Below, piece after piece: positions 44,303 through 53,001 of a stretch of 64,000 bases of DNA. The stretch spans positions 1 through 64,000 of the forward strand of contig DATIJN010000113.1 in assembly GCA_035478615.1 (NCBI GenBank). Reading direction: 5' to 3'. The notes under the pieces are model-generated. The model was not told the DNA's origin, searched no databases, and worked only from the letters and a program-made list of their open reading frames with translations. Numbering within the stretch: position 1 is the first letter of the stretch; each line of letters begins with the position of its first letter. The translations under genes were made by a program, and so were the position numbers. Source of the stretch: JACPFN01 sp035478615 (lineage in GTDB: Bacteria; Babelota; Babeliae; Babelales; Chromulinivoraceae).

Positions 44303-44731
44303 ATGATAGATATATTCAATTTAAAGTGCGACTATTGCCATAAAACTTTTTTAATTTTTAACCAACTTAAAAGTCATTGTATCACCAAAACGCATTCTAA
44401 CATTATTTGTTTTATTAATTTATACAATTATAAAAATATAATCATTAAAATGAATTACAATCATCTCGAATTTTTACGCAATATACTATGGGATTATTTT
44501 AAGCTTGCAGATATTAGACAAGAAAAAGATTTATACCATCATTGTATTGATAAATTAAAATCATATTACAAAGATGTCAATAGTAATAAAAAACGTGATA
44601 GATTGATTGATTGTATCTCTTTGTATTTGATAGGTATGGCGTGGCCTAAATATAATGATACCAATCATTATAAAATGACATTTAATCGATATGTAGACAG
44701 TTATAGACAAAGTAATCAAATTGGTGGTTAA
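44303..44731 (+). CDS. Protein with C2H2 zinc finger
   Basis: A 142-residue protein. Residues 7-32 form a C2H2 finger (CDYCHKTFLIF, LKSHCITKTH). The remainder is helical and unrecognised; a basic segment is in NSNKKRDRLIDC. I chose the ATG at 44303 over a TTG at 44285. DNA or RNA binding is inferred from the finger. A hairpin (44741-44769) marks its end. Confidence 0.68.
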   Translation: MIDIFNLKCDYCHKTFLIFNQLKSHCITKTHSNIICFINLYNYKNIIIKMNYNHLEFLRNILWDYFKLADIRQEKDLYHHCIDKLKSYYKDVNSNKKRDRLIDCISLYLIGMAWPKYNDTNHYKMTFNRYVDSYRQSNQIGG

Positions 44732-44740
44732 TAAATTATA

Positions 44741-44769
44741 ATAAATGATAACAAAATGTTATCATTTAT
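44741..44769. terminator. Hairpin between convergent genes
   Basis: Perfect 13-base arms ATAAATGATAACA and reverse complement, loop AAA. It lies between the zinc-finger gene and the XRN gene and overlaps the last codons of the latter. Confidence 0.75.
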
Positions 44770-46928
44770 ATCCAAGCTGTTTCAAATAATTGTTGTTTGG
44801 CCGATTTAGGCAATTGACCAGTTTCAATATATTTTTGCATGACATTTAAATTAATCATCGATGGCATGTTTGGTGGTTGTACGTAAGATGATGTTACCGG
44901 TACATATTCTTTTGCAGCAACATTTAATTTAGGTTGTTTAGGTTGATACATTAATTTTGGTTGTTTTTTAGATTGTGACTGAGCAAGTTGGTATTCCGAT
45001 TTTTGATATCTAGGCTGATAACTTGGTTGTTGGTAGCTAGGTTGTTGATAGCTAGGTTGTTGATAGCCAGGTTGTTGATAGCCAGGTTGTTGATAACCAG
45101 GCTGGTAACTAGGTTGTTGATAGCCAGTTTGTTGATAACCAGTCTGATAGCTTTGTTGTTGATATCTAGGTTGGTAGTTAGATTGTTGATAACTAGGTTG
45201 TTGAAAACGTCTTGGTGGCCTGTTAACAAGTGTTGTTAACAAATCTTGTTTTTCCCACAATTTTAACCGATCAGGAGTAATAGTAGCCAAATTGACCACA
45301 TCAATAATACGCTGTCGGTCTGGTATAGGAATCAAAGCAATACCATGATCCATTAGCGGTCGGCCTTCACGTTTTTTAATTATTTTACCCTCATGATCAT
45401 TGATAAAGGTTGTTGGAAATAAATCATAAATTGGACTTGTGATTTGGTATAAAAATTGAAGTTCCGGAGGAATGATTGATATTGACGTTTTAGGTATGAC
45501 GGTGATTAACTGATGTAATGCATTATAGCTCAGCATACCCGGATAAGATGTATAGGATGTAGGTGCAATTTCTATATCACCGTAAATGGCCAAATCAACC
45601 AACATGGGTGAATAATAATATTTATAATACCATCCTTGATCAACCGCATGATGACCACCAGTATAATACTTGAAATTCCAACATATTGTTTTCATATACG
45701 CCATCACCATTTTTTTAATGTCAAGATCGGTAGGATTGTTGATTTGTGTTAGTGATTTTTTGTAATAAGCCTCACGGTATAGATTGACATTAAAACCAAT
45801 CTGTTTCGCTGCCGCTAACGGTGTTGTATAAAAATCGTCTCGTTTTGAAAGTTTTTGCAATAATGGTAATTCTTCTTTAGCCAATTGTTGTATAAATTTA
45901 TACAATTGATTTAAATCAATTGTCTTATCGGTATTTATAAAATTGTATTGATTTTCTGCATAAATATCTAATAATAGATTTATCGTTTCTTCACTTGTTT
46001 CCAACACTGTATGATTGGGTAAAAAATCATTACCCAATAAAAACATCAAGACTGTAAAATCATTGATGGCATGATTAGATCGCATTCTATTTTTTAAATA
46101 CTGTTTTAGCTGATCAATATCAATCATGTCTTCTTGTGATTCTCGTGATAATATAATTTTGGATTGGGGAGAAAGAAGACTGATAAAAATCGTGTCAGCA
46201 TCCAGACTATAAACAACATGATAATTTGTCAAATTAGCCATGATATTTTGTCTAAATAATTCAGCAATAACATGTTCACCTTCTCCTTCACTCGTTAAAT
46301 GGGAACTATAAATAACCCGTTCTGGCAATAAATGACGTTTTACTGAAATTTGTTGTCGTAAAAATTCATCAACCATAATCATAAAATCAGTACCAGGTGT
46401 AATCACATTAGAATCGAAATAAATCGACGGGTCGTTTCTTTGCGCGGATTTAAATCGGCGTTGACGTTGTTGTTTCATTTTCGCAGCATTACTGACAGAA
46501 TCAACCGCCAATATTAAAGTATGAATATCGCCAAATTCTTTGGAGACATTGATAATTAAATCCCATAATGTTTTTAAATACAGCTGATTTAACAACACTA
46601 TTGCATCCTCACTTAAACCAATACGTTTCATCAAAAATCGTTCTTCAACAATATTAGTACCATCACGTATAAATCCTTCTTCAATTAACTTTAATCCACG
46701 TTTATATTGTGCTTCTAATGCTTCACTTTCATTGACTAATTTATCTTTTTTTAATTGTTCAATTTTTTGTTGAATAGTAATTGTATAAACCATCTGAAAT
46801 GCTTTATGCAATAATCCGTTTAAATCGATAGATATCGAATCGACAATGCCGCGCCATTGGCCATGTTTTAAAATTGCATTTTTTGCTGCGCGAAAGATGA
46901 ATGCGCCTACGAATCCTGGCAAACCCAT
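44766..46928 (-). CDS. XRN-type 5'-3' exoribonuclease with Q/Y-rich tail
   Basis: A 720-residue member of the XRN 5'-3' exoribonuclease family. The N-terminal catalytic region shows MGLPGFVGAFIF, SIDLNGLLHKA, LAVDSVSNAAKMKQQR, VITPGTDFM, SEGEGEHVIAELF, YSLDADTIFIS and LLGNDFLP, the acidic metal-site motifs. From residue 570 a tail follows, with about a dozen SYQQ/GYQQ/YQPGYQQP units. In eukaryotes XRN1 degrades decapped RNA; viral copies may clear RNA. The tail resembles RNA-granule low-complexity regions. Its mirror ORFs on the other strand come from the repeat and are not genes. Confidence 0.92.
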   Translation of the reverse strand: MGLPGFVGAFIFRAAKNAILKHGQWRGIVDSISIDLNGLLHKAFQMVYTITIQQKIEQLKKDKLVNESEALEAQYKRGLKLIEEGFIRDGTNIVEERFLMKRIGLSEDAIVLLNQLYLKTLWDLIINVSKEFGDIHTLILAVDSVSNAAKMKQQRQRRFKSAQRNDPSIYFDSNVITPGTDFMIMVDEFLRQQISVKRHLLPERVIYSSHLTSEGEGEHVIAELFRQNIMANLTNYHVVYSLDADTIFISLLSPQSKIILSRESQEDMIDIDQLKQYLKNRMRSNHAINDFTVLMFLLGNDFLPNHTVLETSEETINLLLDIYAENQYNFINTDKTIDLNQLYKFIQQLAKEELPLLQKLSKRDDFYTTPLAAAKQIGFNVNLYREAYYKKSLTQINNPTDLDIKKMVMAYMKTICWNFKYYTGGHHAVDQGWYYKYYYSPMLVDLAIYGDIEIAPTSYTSYPGMLSYNALHQLITVIPKTSISIIPPELQFLYQITSPIYDLFPTTFINDHEGKIIKKREGRPLMDHGIALIPIPDRQRIIDVVNLATITPDRLKLWEKQDLLTTLVNRPPRRFQQPSYQQSNYQPRYQQQSYQTGYQQTGYQQPSYQPGYQQPGYQQPGYQQPSYQQPSYQQPSYQPRYQKSEYQLAQSQSKKQPKLMYQPKQPKLNVAAKEYVPVTSSYVQPPNMPSMINLNVMQKYIETGQLPKSAKQQLFETAWI

Positions 46929-46998
46929 TAATTGATATTTAATTATTAAAAAATAATAATTAAATCATTTTTATAATTATTAATTTTAATAATATTAA

Positions 46999-47877
46999 AT
47001 GATCAAAAATCCAGATTTAGATAAATATCATGTTGATTTAAACGAAGATGTCTTACATGAAATTTTATCTCATGCGGATATCCAATCCGTATTCCAATTG
47101 TGTCAAGTTAATAAGACGTTATGTCATCAACATGATGATTTGTTTCATCACATTTATGACCGTTTCTATCATGAAACGGGCATGGATGTTTTTAAAACAG
47201 ATCAGATGACGTGGTTCCAGTTGCTTAAATTGTGTTATCAGTTGTTTTTATTGCTTTTATTACCTTCACTCAAAAATTATACGATGGGAGCATTATATAC
47301 GATGCCACAATTATATTTATCTGATTCAAAAATCAAAGTATTGCCGCCGGAAATAGGTCAGTTGATTAATTTACATATATTGGATTTGTCTCACAACCAA
47401 CTAAGTGCATTACCGCCTGAAATAGGCCATCTGAGTCATTTACTATACTTGAATTTGTCTCACAACCAACTAAGTGCATTACCGCCTGAAATAGGTCAGC
47501 TGAGTCATTTACAAAGATTGTATTTGTCAAACAACCAACTGAGTACATTGCCGCAGGAAATAGGTAAGCTGAGTGCTTTACAACTATTGTTTTTGTCAAA
47601 CAACCAACTGAGTGCCTTACCTCCGGAAATTGGCCAACTTAGTGCTTTAAAATATTTGAGTTTATATAACAACCAACTGAGTACATTGCCGCCGGAAATT
47701 GGCCAGCTTAGAGCTTTACATGATTTGAATTTATCTGACAACCAACTTAGTGCGTTGCCGCCTGAAATTCGTCAGCTGAATAATTTAAAATACTTGTTAT
47801 TGTCAAACAACAATTTATCATTTGTATTTATAAAAAAGTTAAGACGACAATTACCAAATACTGATATTAGTGTATAA
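46999..47877 (+). CDS. F-box/LRR protein, seven repeats
   Basis: A 292-residue member. N-terminus MIKNPDLDKYHVDLNEDVLH, F-box ILSHADIQSVFQLCQVNKTL, MTWFQLLKLCYQLFLLL, seven LRRs and the cap LRRQLPNTDISV. An unrelated small gene follows on the same strand. Divergent from the XRN gene with a 70-base gap. Confidence 0.9.
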   Translation: MIKNPDLDKYHVDLNEDVLHEILSHADIQSVFQLCQVNKTLCHQHDDLFHHIYDRFYHETGMDVFKTDQMTWFQLLKLCYQLFLLLLLPSLKNYTMGALYTMPQLYLSDSKIKVLPPEIGQLINLHILDLSHNQLSALPPEIGHLSHLLYLNLSHNQLSALPPEIGQLSHLQRLYLSNNQLSTLPQEIGKLSALQLLFLSNNQLSALPPEIGQLSALKYLSLYNNQLSTLPPEIGQLRALHDLNLSDNQLSALPPEIRQLNNLKYLLLSNNNLSFVFIKKLRRQLPNTDISV

Positions 47878-47910
47878 AATGATTCATGATAACATTTTTA
47901 AAAATAAAAA

Positions 47911-48306
47911 ATGTTATGTATTCCTAAATTTTTTTATATTAATCAATTTGATTTGGTTGATGATATTAAAAATGGATTAAAAATGTATTTATTGACTGAT
48001 TTTGTTAAAATTGATCATTACAATTTAATACAAAATGATAATCGATATGACATAAAATTAAATGGTTTATTTTCTTTTAAAGTGTCATCATACGAAGAAT
48101 ACAAAAAAATATACTTATGTAAATTAAAACAAATTACTTTTGAAAATGGGTGTTTATGGTTCTATTTCTCCTACAAACGTAATCATTATCATTTTACATT
48201 AAAAAATAAACCTAATGACATTTATTTCATGGGTCCTATTCATTTTCATTACAAAACTAAAAGTTATTTTTATAACCAATCAGCAACACTTTTTTTAATG
48301 TTTTAA
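47911..48306 (+). CDS. Hypothetical protein
   Basis: A 131-residue protein with aromatic beta-rich sequence (YFYNQSATLFLMF at the end) and no recognised domain. Its ATG lies in the right arm of an AT-rich hairpin (arms ATAACATTTTT, 47889-47917) that separates it from the LRR gene. Ends four bases inside the start of the convergent stop of 48303-48623. Confidence 0.65.
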   Translation: MLCIPKFFYINQFDLVDDIKNGLKMYLLTDFVKIDHYNLIQNDNRYDIKLNGLFSFKVSSYEEYKKIYLCKLKQITFENGCLWFYFSYKRNHYHFTLKNKPNDIYFMGPIHFHYKTKSYFYNQSATLFLMF

Positions 48307-48623
48307 AAACAACAAAAAGTATAACATGGGTCATCTTCATCATCAAAATAATTGTCAAGATTAAAATCTGGATTTTCTTCTTCAACTTTTGTAGGTTTTT
48401 GTGGTATATTTAATATCACATGTTGATTATCATAATGTACAACCATACTATCGATGGGGTTTTGTACAAGAAGACCATTATTGCCATTTTTTGATTTTAT
48501 CATCCAACTTTCAATACAATGTAGATGATATTTTCCAGTTTCACCTGGATTATCAATTGTTATATAAGCATGATTTTCGTCAATTTTATCGAAACAAATA
48601 ATACAATCATCTGGTGAATCCAT
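48303..48623 (-). CDS. RING-like protein, incomplete second zinc site
   Basis: A 106-residue protein. The first half matches a RING-H2 finger: CIICFDKI near residue 8-15, then YHLHCIESWM near residue 35, giving the CxxC...HxxHC..W pattern. The usual last CxxC pair is not seen; NGLLVQNPID occupies that place. The C-terminus is acidic (EEENPDFNLDNYFDDEDD). May be a degenerate E3 ligase or a ubiquitin-pathway decoy. Convergent with 47911-48306, overlapping by four bases. Confidence 0.65.
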   Translation of the reverse strand: MDSPDDCIICFDKIDENHAYITIDNPGETGKYHLHCIESWMIKSKNGNNGLLVQNPIDSMVVHYDNQHVILNIPQKPTKVEEENPDFNLDNYFDDEDDPCYTFCCF

Positions 48624-48668
48624 TTTTAACTATTAAAATGATTCATTTTAAATCATTTTATAATCAAC

Positions 48669-49493
48669 TTAATCGTCATCCCACGTACCCAATCCATCAT
48701 AATCATGTTCAACTGGATCATAAATATAAAAATCAACATTGTCTTCTGTAATTAAATCATCATCTTCTTGTTTTATAAGATGTTGTATAACATCTTGTTT
48801 TACAGCATCTTGTTTTACAAGATTATGTTTTACAACATCTTGTTTTACAAGATTGACTTTTAAATTGTATAATTGCAATAATAATGAATAAATAATATTA
48901 ATTATATCTTGTACAAGATATTTATCAAAATATAACAATGGTAAAATACAATGTGTAAAAAAATGGGATAAAGAAAATTGATAACATTCGTAACACATGG
49001 ATGGAAAATGCTGATTTTCTTTTTTATAACACCACATACAACGGTGATGTTCAATTTGATACCATGGTCTTATAACCAATTGATTATAAATAAACCATTC
49101 GTTATCATGCTGTAAACTGTATAATAATTGATATTGATTAGATGATAAAACGCGGACGGCATTTATTTGTTTGAATTGTTTAATATTAGCTATATTGTTA
49201 ACAAATAGTTCATTGGGTTTAATGACACGTTTATATTGACTACTACATAGATAACATCGTGAGGTATTTTTAGTAAGAGCTACATCATTTAATATAGATA
49301 CACCTATATTTTTAATCAAAAACAAAATATCTTGTAAATCTAAATAATCATGATATTTATCTTTAACCGTTTGGTATAAAATACAAATATCATGATTGTT
49401 TAATATATAAAGATGATGTAAATCGGTTGGTACTACAATATCAGAACGCCATTGACATGTCTTTGTAATATACTTTTTTACTAAAACATTCAT
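48669..49493 (-). CDS. Hypothetical protein with Cys motifs and KQD repeats
   Basis: A 274-residue protein. CYLCSSQYKR and CMWCYKKE...MCYECYQF suggest a zinc-binding core at residues 80-180. From about 215 the tail repeats LVKQDVVKH, NLVKQDAVKQ and DVIQHLIKQ, then ends acidic (DGLGTWDDD). No family recognised. It is in a run of four minus-strand unknown genes up to 51755. Function unknown. Confidence 0.68.
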   Translation of the reverse strand: MNVLVKKYITKTCQWRSDIVVPTDLHHLYILNNHDICILYQTVKDKYHDYLDLQDILFLIKNIGVSILNDVALTKNTSRCYLCSSQYKRVIKPNELFVNNIANIKQFKQINAVRVLSSNQYQLLYSLQHDNEWFIYNQLVIRPWYQIEHHRCMWCYKKENQHFPSMCYECYQFSLSHFFTHCILPLLYFDKYLVQDIINIIYSLLLQLYNLKVNLVKQDVVKHNLVKQDAVKQDVIQHLIKQEDDDLITEDNVDFYIYDPVEHDYDGLGTWDDD

Positions 49494-49501
49494 TTTTTAA
49501 T

Positions 49502-49528
49502 TAAAATGATTCAAATTGAATCATTTTA
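49502..49528. terminator. Near-perfect palindrome at gene boundary
   Basis: TAAAATGATTCAA and its reverse complement around one A, between the starts of 48669-49493 and the stop of 49536-50222. Likely the 3'-end hairpin of the upstream gene. Confidence 0.62.
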
Positions 49529-49535
49529 TTGGCAT

Positions 49536-50222
49536 TTATTTAATATCAAAAAATTCTTTTGCTTTTAAAATATCTTTTTGATATATTTTTTCACCATCTT
49601 TTATTAAAGATAATGTGGTTATAAAAGCATTATAATTATTAGTCTCTATACGTTCATCTTTTGTTTGAAATACATTTTTCTTATTTTTATTCAATTTAAT
49701 CGTTGATGTACATGTACCATATTCTGTAATTTTTGATACGTTTAAAATCTTATCTTCTTCCAGTTTATCCAACTTTAATTTGATATTTTGTTTCTTTGGT
49801 GTTTTAACCGTTTTAGTCACTTGTATGATAGGTACGTTGGGATCAAATTCGAGTGGTATTGATGGTATTATTGTAAAGTCAATTGTTTTATCAACAATCG
49901 ATGTTGTAGATAACAAATCTTGATTTGTTGATAATAAATCTAATGTATAACCAGGATCATTGATCGATTTATTTAGCACATCAGTCATTGTCTGTGTATA
50001 GATAAACATTTGTTTATCATATTCTTCTTTCTTTTCATTTTCAAAATTATGTACAGTGATGGCATTATCGATGATGATATCATCTTGTCGTAAATCCTGT
50101 TCATTCATTAATAGACGTTGTTCATAAATATATAAAAGAGTTGGATATTTTCTCCATAATTTTGGTATTTTTGTTATGTTAATGATTTTATCATGACCTT
50201 TATTACGATACGTAATATCCAT
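49536..50222 (-). CDS. Hypothetical protein
   Basis: A 228-residue protein with Lys-rich and acidic segments (KTVKTPKKQNIKLKLDKLEE) and no recognised domain. No membrane segment or signal peptide seen. Hairpins flank it (49502-49528 and 50232-50267), marking it as an independent unit. Function unknown. Confidence 0.65.
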   Translation of the reverse strand: MDITYRNKGHDKIINITKIPKLWRKYPTLLYIYEQRLLMNEQDLRQDDIIIDNAITVHNFENEKKEEYDKQMFIYTQTMTDVLNKSINDPGYTLDLLSTNQDLLSTTSIVDKTIDFTIIPSIPLEFDPNVPIIQVTKTVKTPKKQNIKLKLDKLEEDKILNVSKITEYGTCTSTIKLNKNKKNVFQTKDERIETNNYNAFITTLSLIKDGEKIYQKDILKAKEFFDIK

Positions 50223-50231
50223 ATTTTTTAT

Positions 50232-50267
50232 TATAATTATTTAATATTTAATCATTAAATAATTATA
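50232..50267. terminator. 3'-end hairpin
   Basis: 14-base arms TATAATTATTTAAT and reverse complement, just before the stop codon end of 50263-50847. Confidence 0.6.
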
Positions 50268-50847
50268 TTAAATGCAATTGCTGCATTTGTTGCACGAAGG
50301 CATTGTAAGTAGATTCTGTGATATCGTGTAATCCAACGTGTTTCTGACACGAAAAACACTGTAACGTGATAATAAACTTATAACCTGTCTCTGTATTATC
50401 AAAACCAATATCATAGATATCTGTTTCTTTTAGATTGTGTAATTTTGCAAAACAACGTACAAAAAATTGCCAGTCGATAATATTATAAATGACACCTTTG
50501 GATTTCTTCACAATACTATCATCTAACACACCAATCGTCTCTTCAAATGTCTCATACGTGTAATGTGTAACAATGGTAGGTGATAATCGAAACACATATG
50601 TTAAATTCTGTGCAATCATTAATGGTGTTGTATTTAAATCATAATTTCCTTTATTCATAAAAGCCATTCTCCATGTGGTGTGATTTAAGTTGTAATGTTT
50701 AACCATGATAGGTACAAAGTAGGTGTAATCAAGATCAAATATCTGTGACTTATCAATATCTTTACAGTTTAATTTTTGTTTCCATTTCAACTCACAAATA
50801 CTTCCAAATAATTCTTTAAATTCTTCAGGTGATAGTTCGATTTCCAT
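50263..50847 (-). CDS. Hypothetical protein
   Basis: A 194-residue protein with a Cys pair in TLQCFSCQKHVG near residue 160, otherwise alpha/beta. It resembles no family I can name. Contains YDIGFDNTETGYKF. Function unknown. Confidence 0.65.
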   Translation of the reverse strand: MEIELSPEEFKELFGSICELKWKQKLNCKDIDKSQIFDLDYTYFVPIMVKHYNLNHTTWRMAFMNKGNYDLNTTPLMIAQNLTYVFRLSPTIVTHYTYETFEETIGVLDDSIVKKSKGVIYNIIDWQFFVRCFAKLHNLKETDIYDIGFDNTETGYKFIITLQCFSCQKHVGLHDITESTYNAFVQQMQQLHLI

Positions 50848-50900
50848 TTTTTTAATTTTATATTTTTAAAATTATCATTTTTTTTTACAATATATATATA

Positions 50901-51755
50901 TTACATATTAATATGTAACCGGCACCTTAAAAAATTATCACGATTAGAAACGGAAAAAACCGCATCCGAACCACAAATAAAACAAACTTTATACAAATGA
51001 CAATTTAAACAATGTTTATGAGTACCCCAATAATTTTCACACACGGCTTTACAATTGGTACAACGATTAATAGGTGCAGCGTGATTAGCACCAGGCCATG
51101 AATGACATACACGTACAGCATCTTTATTTTTTACCGATTCAATATCGATATTGGCTGATTGTTTTTGAACAATTGGTATATTATTACGACTCACCGTATA
51201 ACTAATATCGCCAAATACTTTAGTTGTAAATGCATTTTTACATAAATTGATATTGATTGATGGAAATTGATCCGCGTTATAAGATTTGATGTGCATGTAA
51301 TTCGATACTAAAAATAAAATAATGGTTGATAATGAAAAATACGCAACTGTATGGGCGTGAATTTGATCATATGGATACATGTAAGGTGCAAAATCAAAAT
51401 GATATAAAGGATCCATATTTTGATCGACCAATATCGTTCTTAGCATTTTAATCCCGACAATATCACCTTTTACAGAACGTAAATATCCTTTACTGTTATC
51501 ATACACATGGATAAGCATTGATATATAATCAATTTCATTACATTGTTCTGGTGTATAAATTAAATTTTCAAAATCACCAAAACAATAACAATGATAAATA
51601 TTTTTTCTATTGGCTTTTTGGTTGATATAAAGAGATGATATGGATGTCAAATAGTGTTGTGAATCTTGTTTATTTTGCCACTCTTGCCACATTTTAAAAT
51701 TTTGTTGTGCAATGACAACTTCTGTATTAAAATAATTACCTATCCAACTTAACAT
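50901..51755 (-). CDS. Hypothetical protein with C-terminal zinc motif
   Basis: A 284-residue protein. The last 60 residues hold CTNCKAVC, THKHCLNCHLYKVCFICG and RCRLH, giving at least two zinc sites, perhaps a treble-clef pair. The N-terminal 220 residues are not recognised. Similar C-terminal zinc tails occur in the neighbouring 48669 gene product. Function unknown. Confidence 0.68.
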   Translation of the reverse strand: MLSWIGNYFNTEVVIAQQNFKMWQEWQNKQDSQHYLTSISSLYINQKANRKNIYHCYCFGDFENLIYTPEQCNEIDYISMLIHVYDNSKGYLRSVKGDIVGIKMLRTILVDQNMDPLYHFDFAPYMYPYDQIHAHTVAYFSLSTIILFLVSNYMHIKSYNADQFPSININLCKNAFTTKVFGDISYTVSRNNIPIVQKQSANIDIESVKNKDAVRVCHSWPGANHAAPINRCTNCKAVCENYWGTHKHCLNCHLYKVCFICGSDAVFSVSNRDNFLRCRLHINM

Positions 51756-51872
51756 TTATTTATAAATAGAGTAATATTTATAAATTTAAATTAATCATTT
51801 CGTGCGTTGTTTTGATAAATAAATAATGACATAATCCGCGTGCATGTTGGTGGATGTACATTGAAATAAAAA

Positions 51873-52058
51873 ATGATTAATTATAAATCATTTTATAATG
51901 AAATAATGGATTACGTATCGTTGCCGCGATTTTGGAAAGATATCTGCGATGTAACAGAAGAAACTTTTATGTCTCTTTATGTTAGTATCAAAGAATATTC
52001 ACAAAATATTAAAATTAATGACATATTTAAATTAATTAATAAAAATGAAAAGTTTTGA
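51873..52058 (+). CDS. Small hypothetical protein
   Basis: A 61-residue frame; an internal ATG at 51906 (MDYVSLPRFWKDICDVTEET) may be the true start because the ATG at 51873 lies in a hairpin arm. No family recognised. It overlaps the start of the next gene by 14 bases in another frame. Low certainty. Confidence 0.45.
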   Translation: MINYKSFYNEIMDYVSLPRFWKDICDVTEETFMSLYVSIKEYSQNIKINDIFKLINKNEKF

Positions 52059-52779
52059 ACAATATAAAACTGAATTTTATCATAATTCAGCCGTCAATCC
52101 TTATACAGGAAGAACGATACAAAAGGGAAAAGGAAAATACAACGAATTAGTGAAACAATTTGGCGATCCTACATCCATTATTCAATTGAATGTGAATCAA
52201 ACGGAAATCAACCCAGATATATTGTATAATATCATTTTATACTCAAATATAAAGGATATTAAGAGTTTGTGTAGCATCAATCAAACAGCAGTCCATTTGT
52301 GTCATCAAAATCGCTGGCAAGAAAAGTTTAAGATGGATCAATTACCGTCATTTGAAAACATCTATACGATTGATGAATATTTAAAAATGAAAAAGATTGA
52401 TCATGAAGTGAGAATCATCGTTAAATATGCTCAATGGCGTGGTTTTAAAGCGCTTATTAATACAAAAGATCAACCTATTGATAAAATATTACCCGATTTT
52501 GTTGAAAGTGATATTATGTTATTATATACGTTTTTTGATCGCGGAGTGTATATCAATTATAATAAGCAAATGAAATTCTTATCATGGGATGAATTTTATA
52601 CATTATTAATGAAATTATTTTATTACATACCAGATATTGATATACGACGGTATATGAATGATAAACATTCCATTTCCTATAGAATCCAATATTTGAAGCA
52701 AGATTTAAATAAACGCGGTTTTAAAGGACATGCCCAATTTCGATTAAAAGAATACAAAGATATCGAAAAAGATTTTTAA
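52045..52779 (+). CDS. F-box protein with NP.TGR N-terminal module
   Basis: A 244-residue paralogue of the 11028-11693 product. The N-terminus keeps NPYTGRTIQKGKGKYNELV, then F-box INPDILYNIILYSNIKDIKS, LCSINQTAVHLC, NRWQEKF and LPSFENIYTIDEYLKM. The C-terminal 130 residues are helical and basic. A compact arrangement with 51873-52058 suggests co-expression. Likely SCF adapter. Confidence 0.85.
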   Translation: MKSFEQYKTEFYHNSAVNPYTGRTIQKGKGKYNELVKQFGDPTSIIQLNVNQTEINPDILYNIILYSNIKDIKSLCSINQTAVHLCHQNRWQEKFKMDQLPSFENIYTIDEYLKMKKIDHEVRIIVKYAQWRGFKALINTKDQPIDKILPDFVESDIMLLYTFFDRGVYINYNKQMKFLSWDEFYTLLMKLFYYIPDIDIRRYMNDKHSISYRIQYLKQDLNKRGFKGHAQFRLKEYKDIEKDF

Positions 52780-52808
52780 ATAAATATAATACATTGTATT
52801 ATATTTTA

Positions 52809-52995
52809 TTACCTATTTATTTTATCACGTACATGTTTCCACCAAATTTCAAACTTTGGATATTCTTTAGGTACCACACACCAAGAAAACGTGTATATTG
52901 ATTAGTATGATCAACACCCAACATGCGGCATTGACAATATCTTATTGTGCCATCTGGTATTAATTTAACAGTTGTTTCACAAAAAGGGTAAATAA
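52809..52995 (-). pseudogene. Remnant gene between F-box and DHFR-TS genes
   Basis: No ATG-started gene fits this 200-base gap. Minus-strand reading gives ETTVKLIPDGTIRYCQCRML and VDHTNQYT in one frame, then, after a one-base shift near 52888, FSWCVVPKEYPKFEIWWKHV to a TAA at 52811-52809. Conserved-looking aromatic and Cys residues suggest the end of a lost gene. Parent family not recognised. Confidence 0.5.
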
Positions 52996-53001
52996 ATATA
53001 T

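Noticed and set aside
44951..45239. Repetitive frames on both strands over the XRN tail
   Set aside because: They are shadows of the YQQ repeats in the exonuclease gene.
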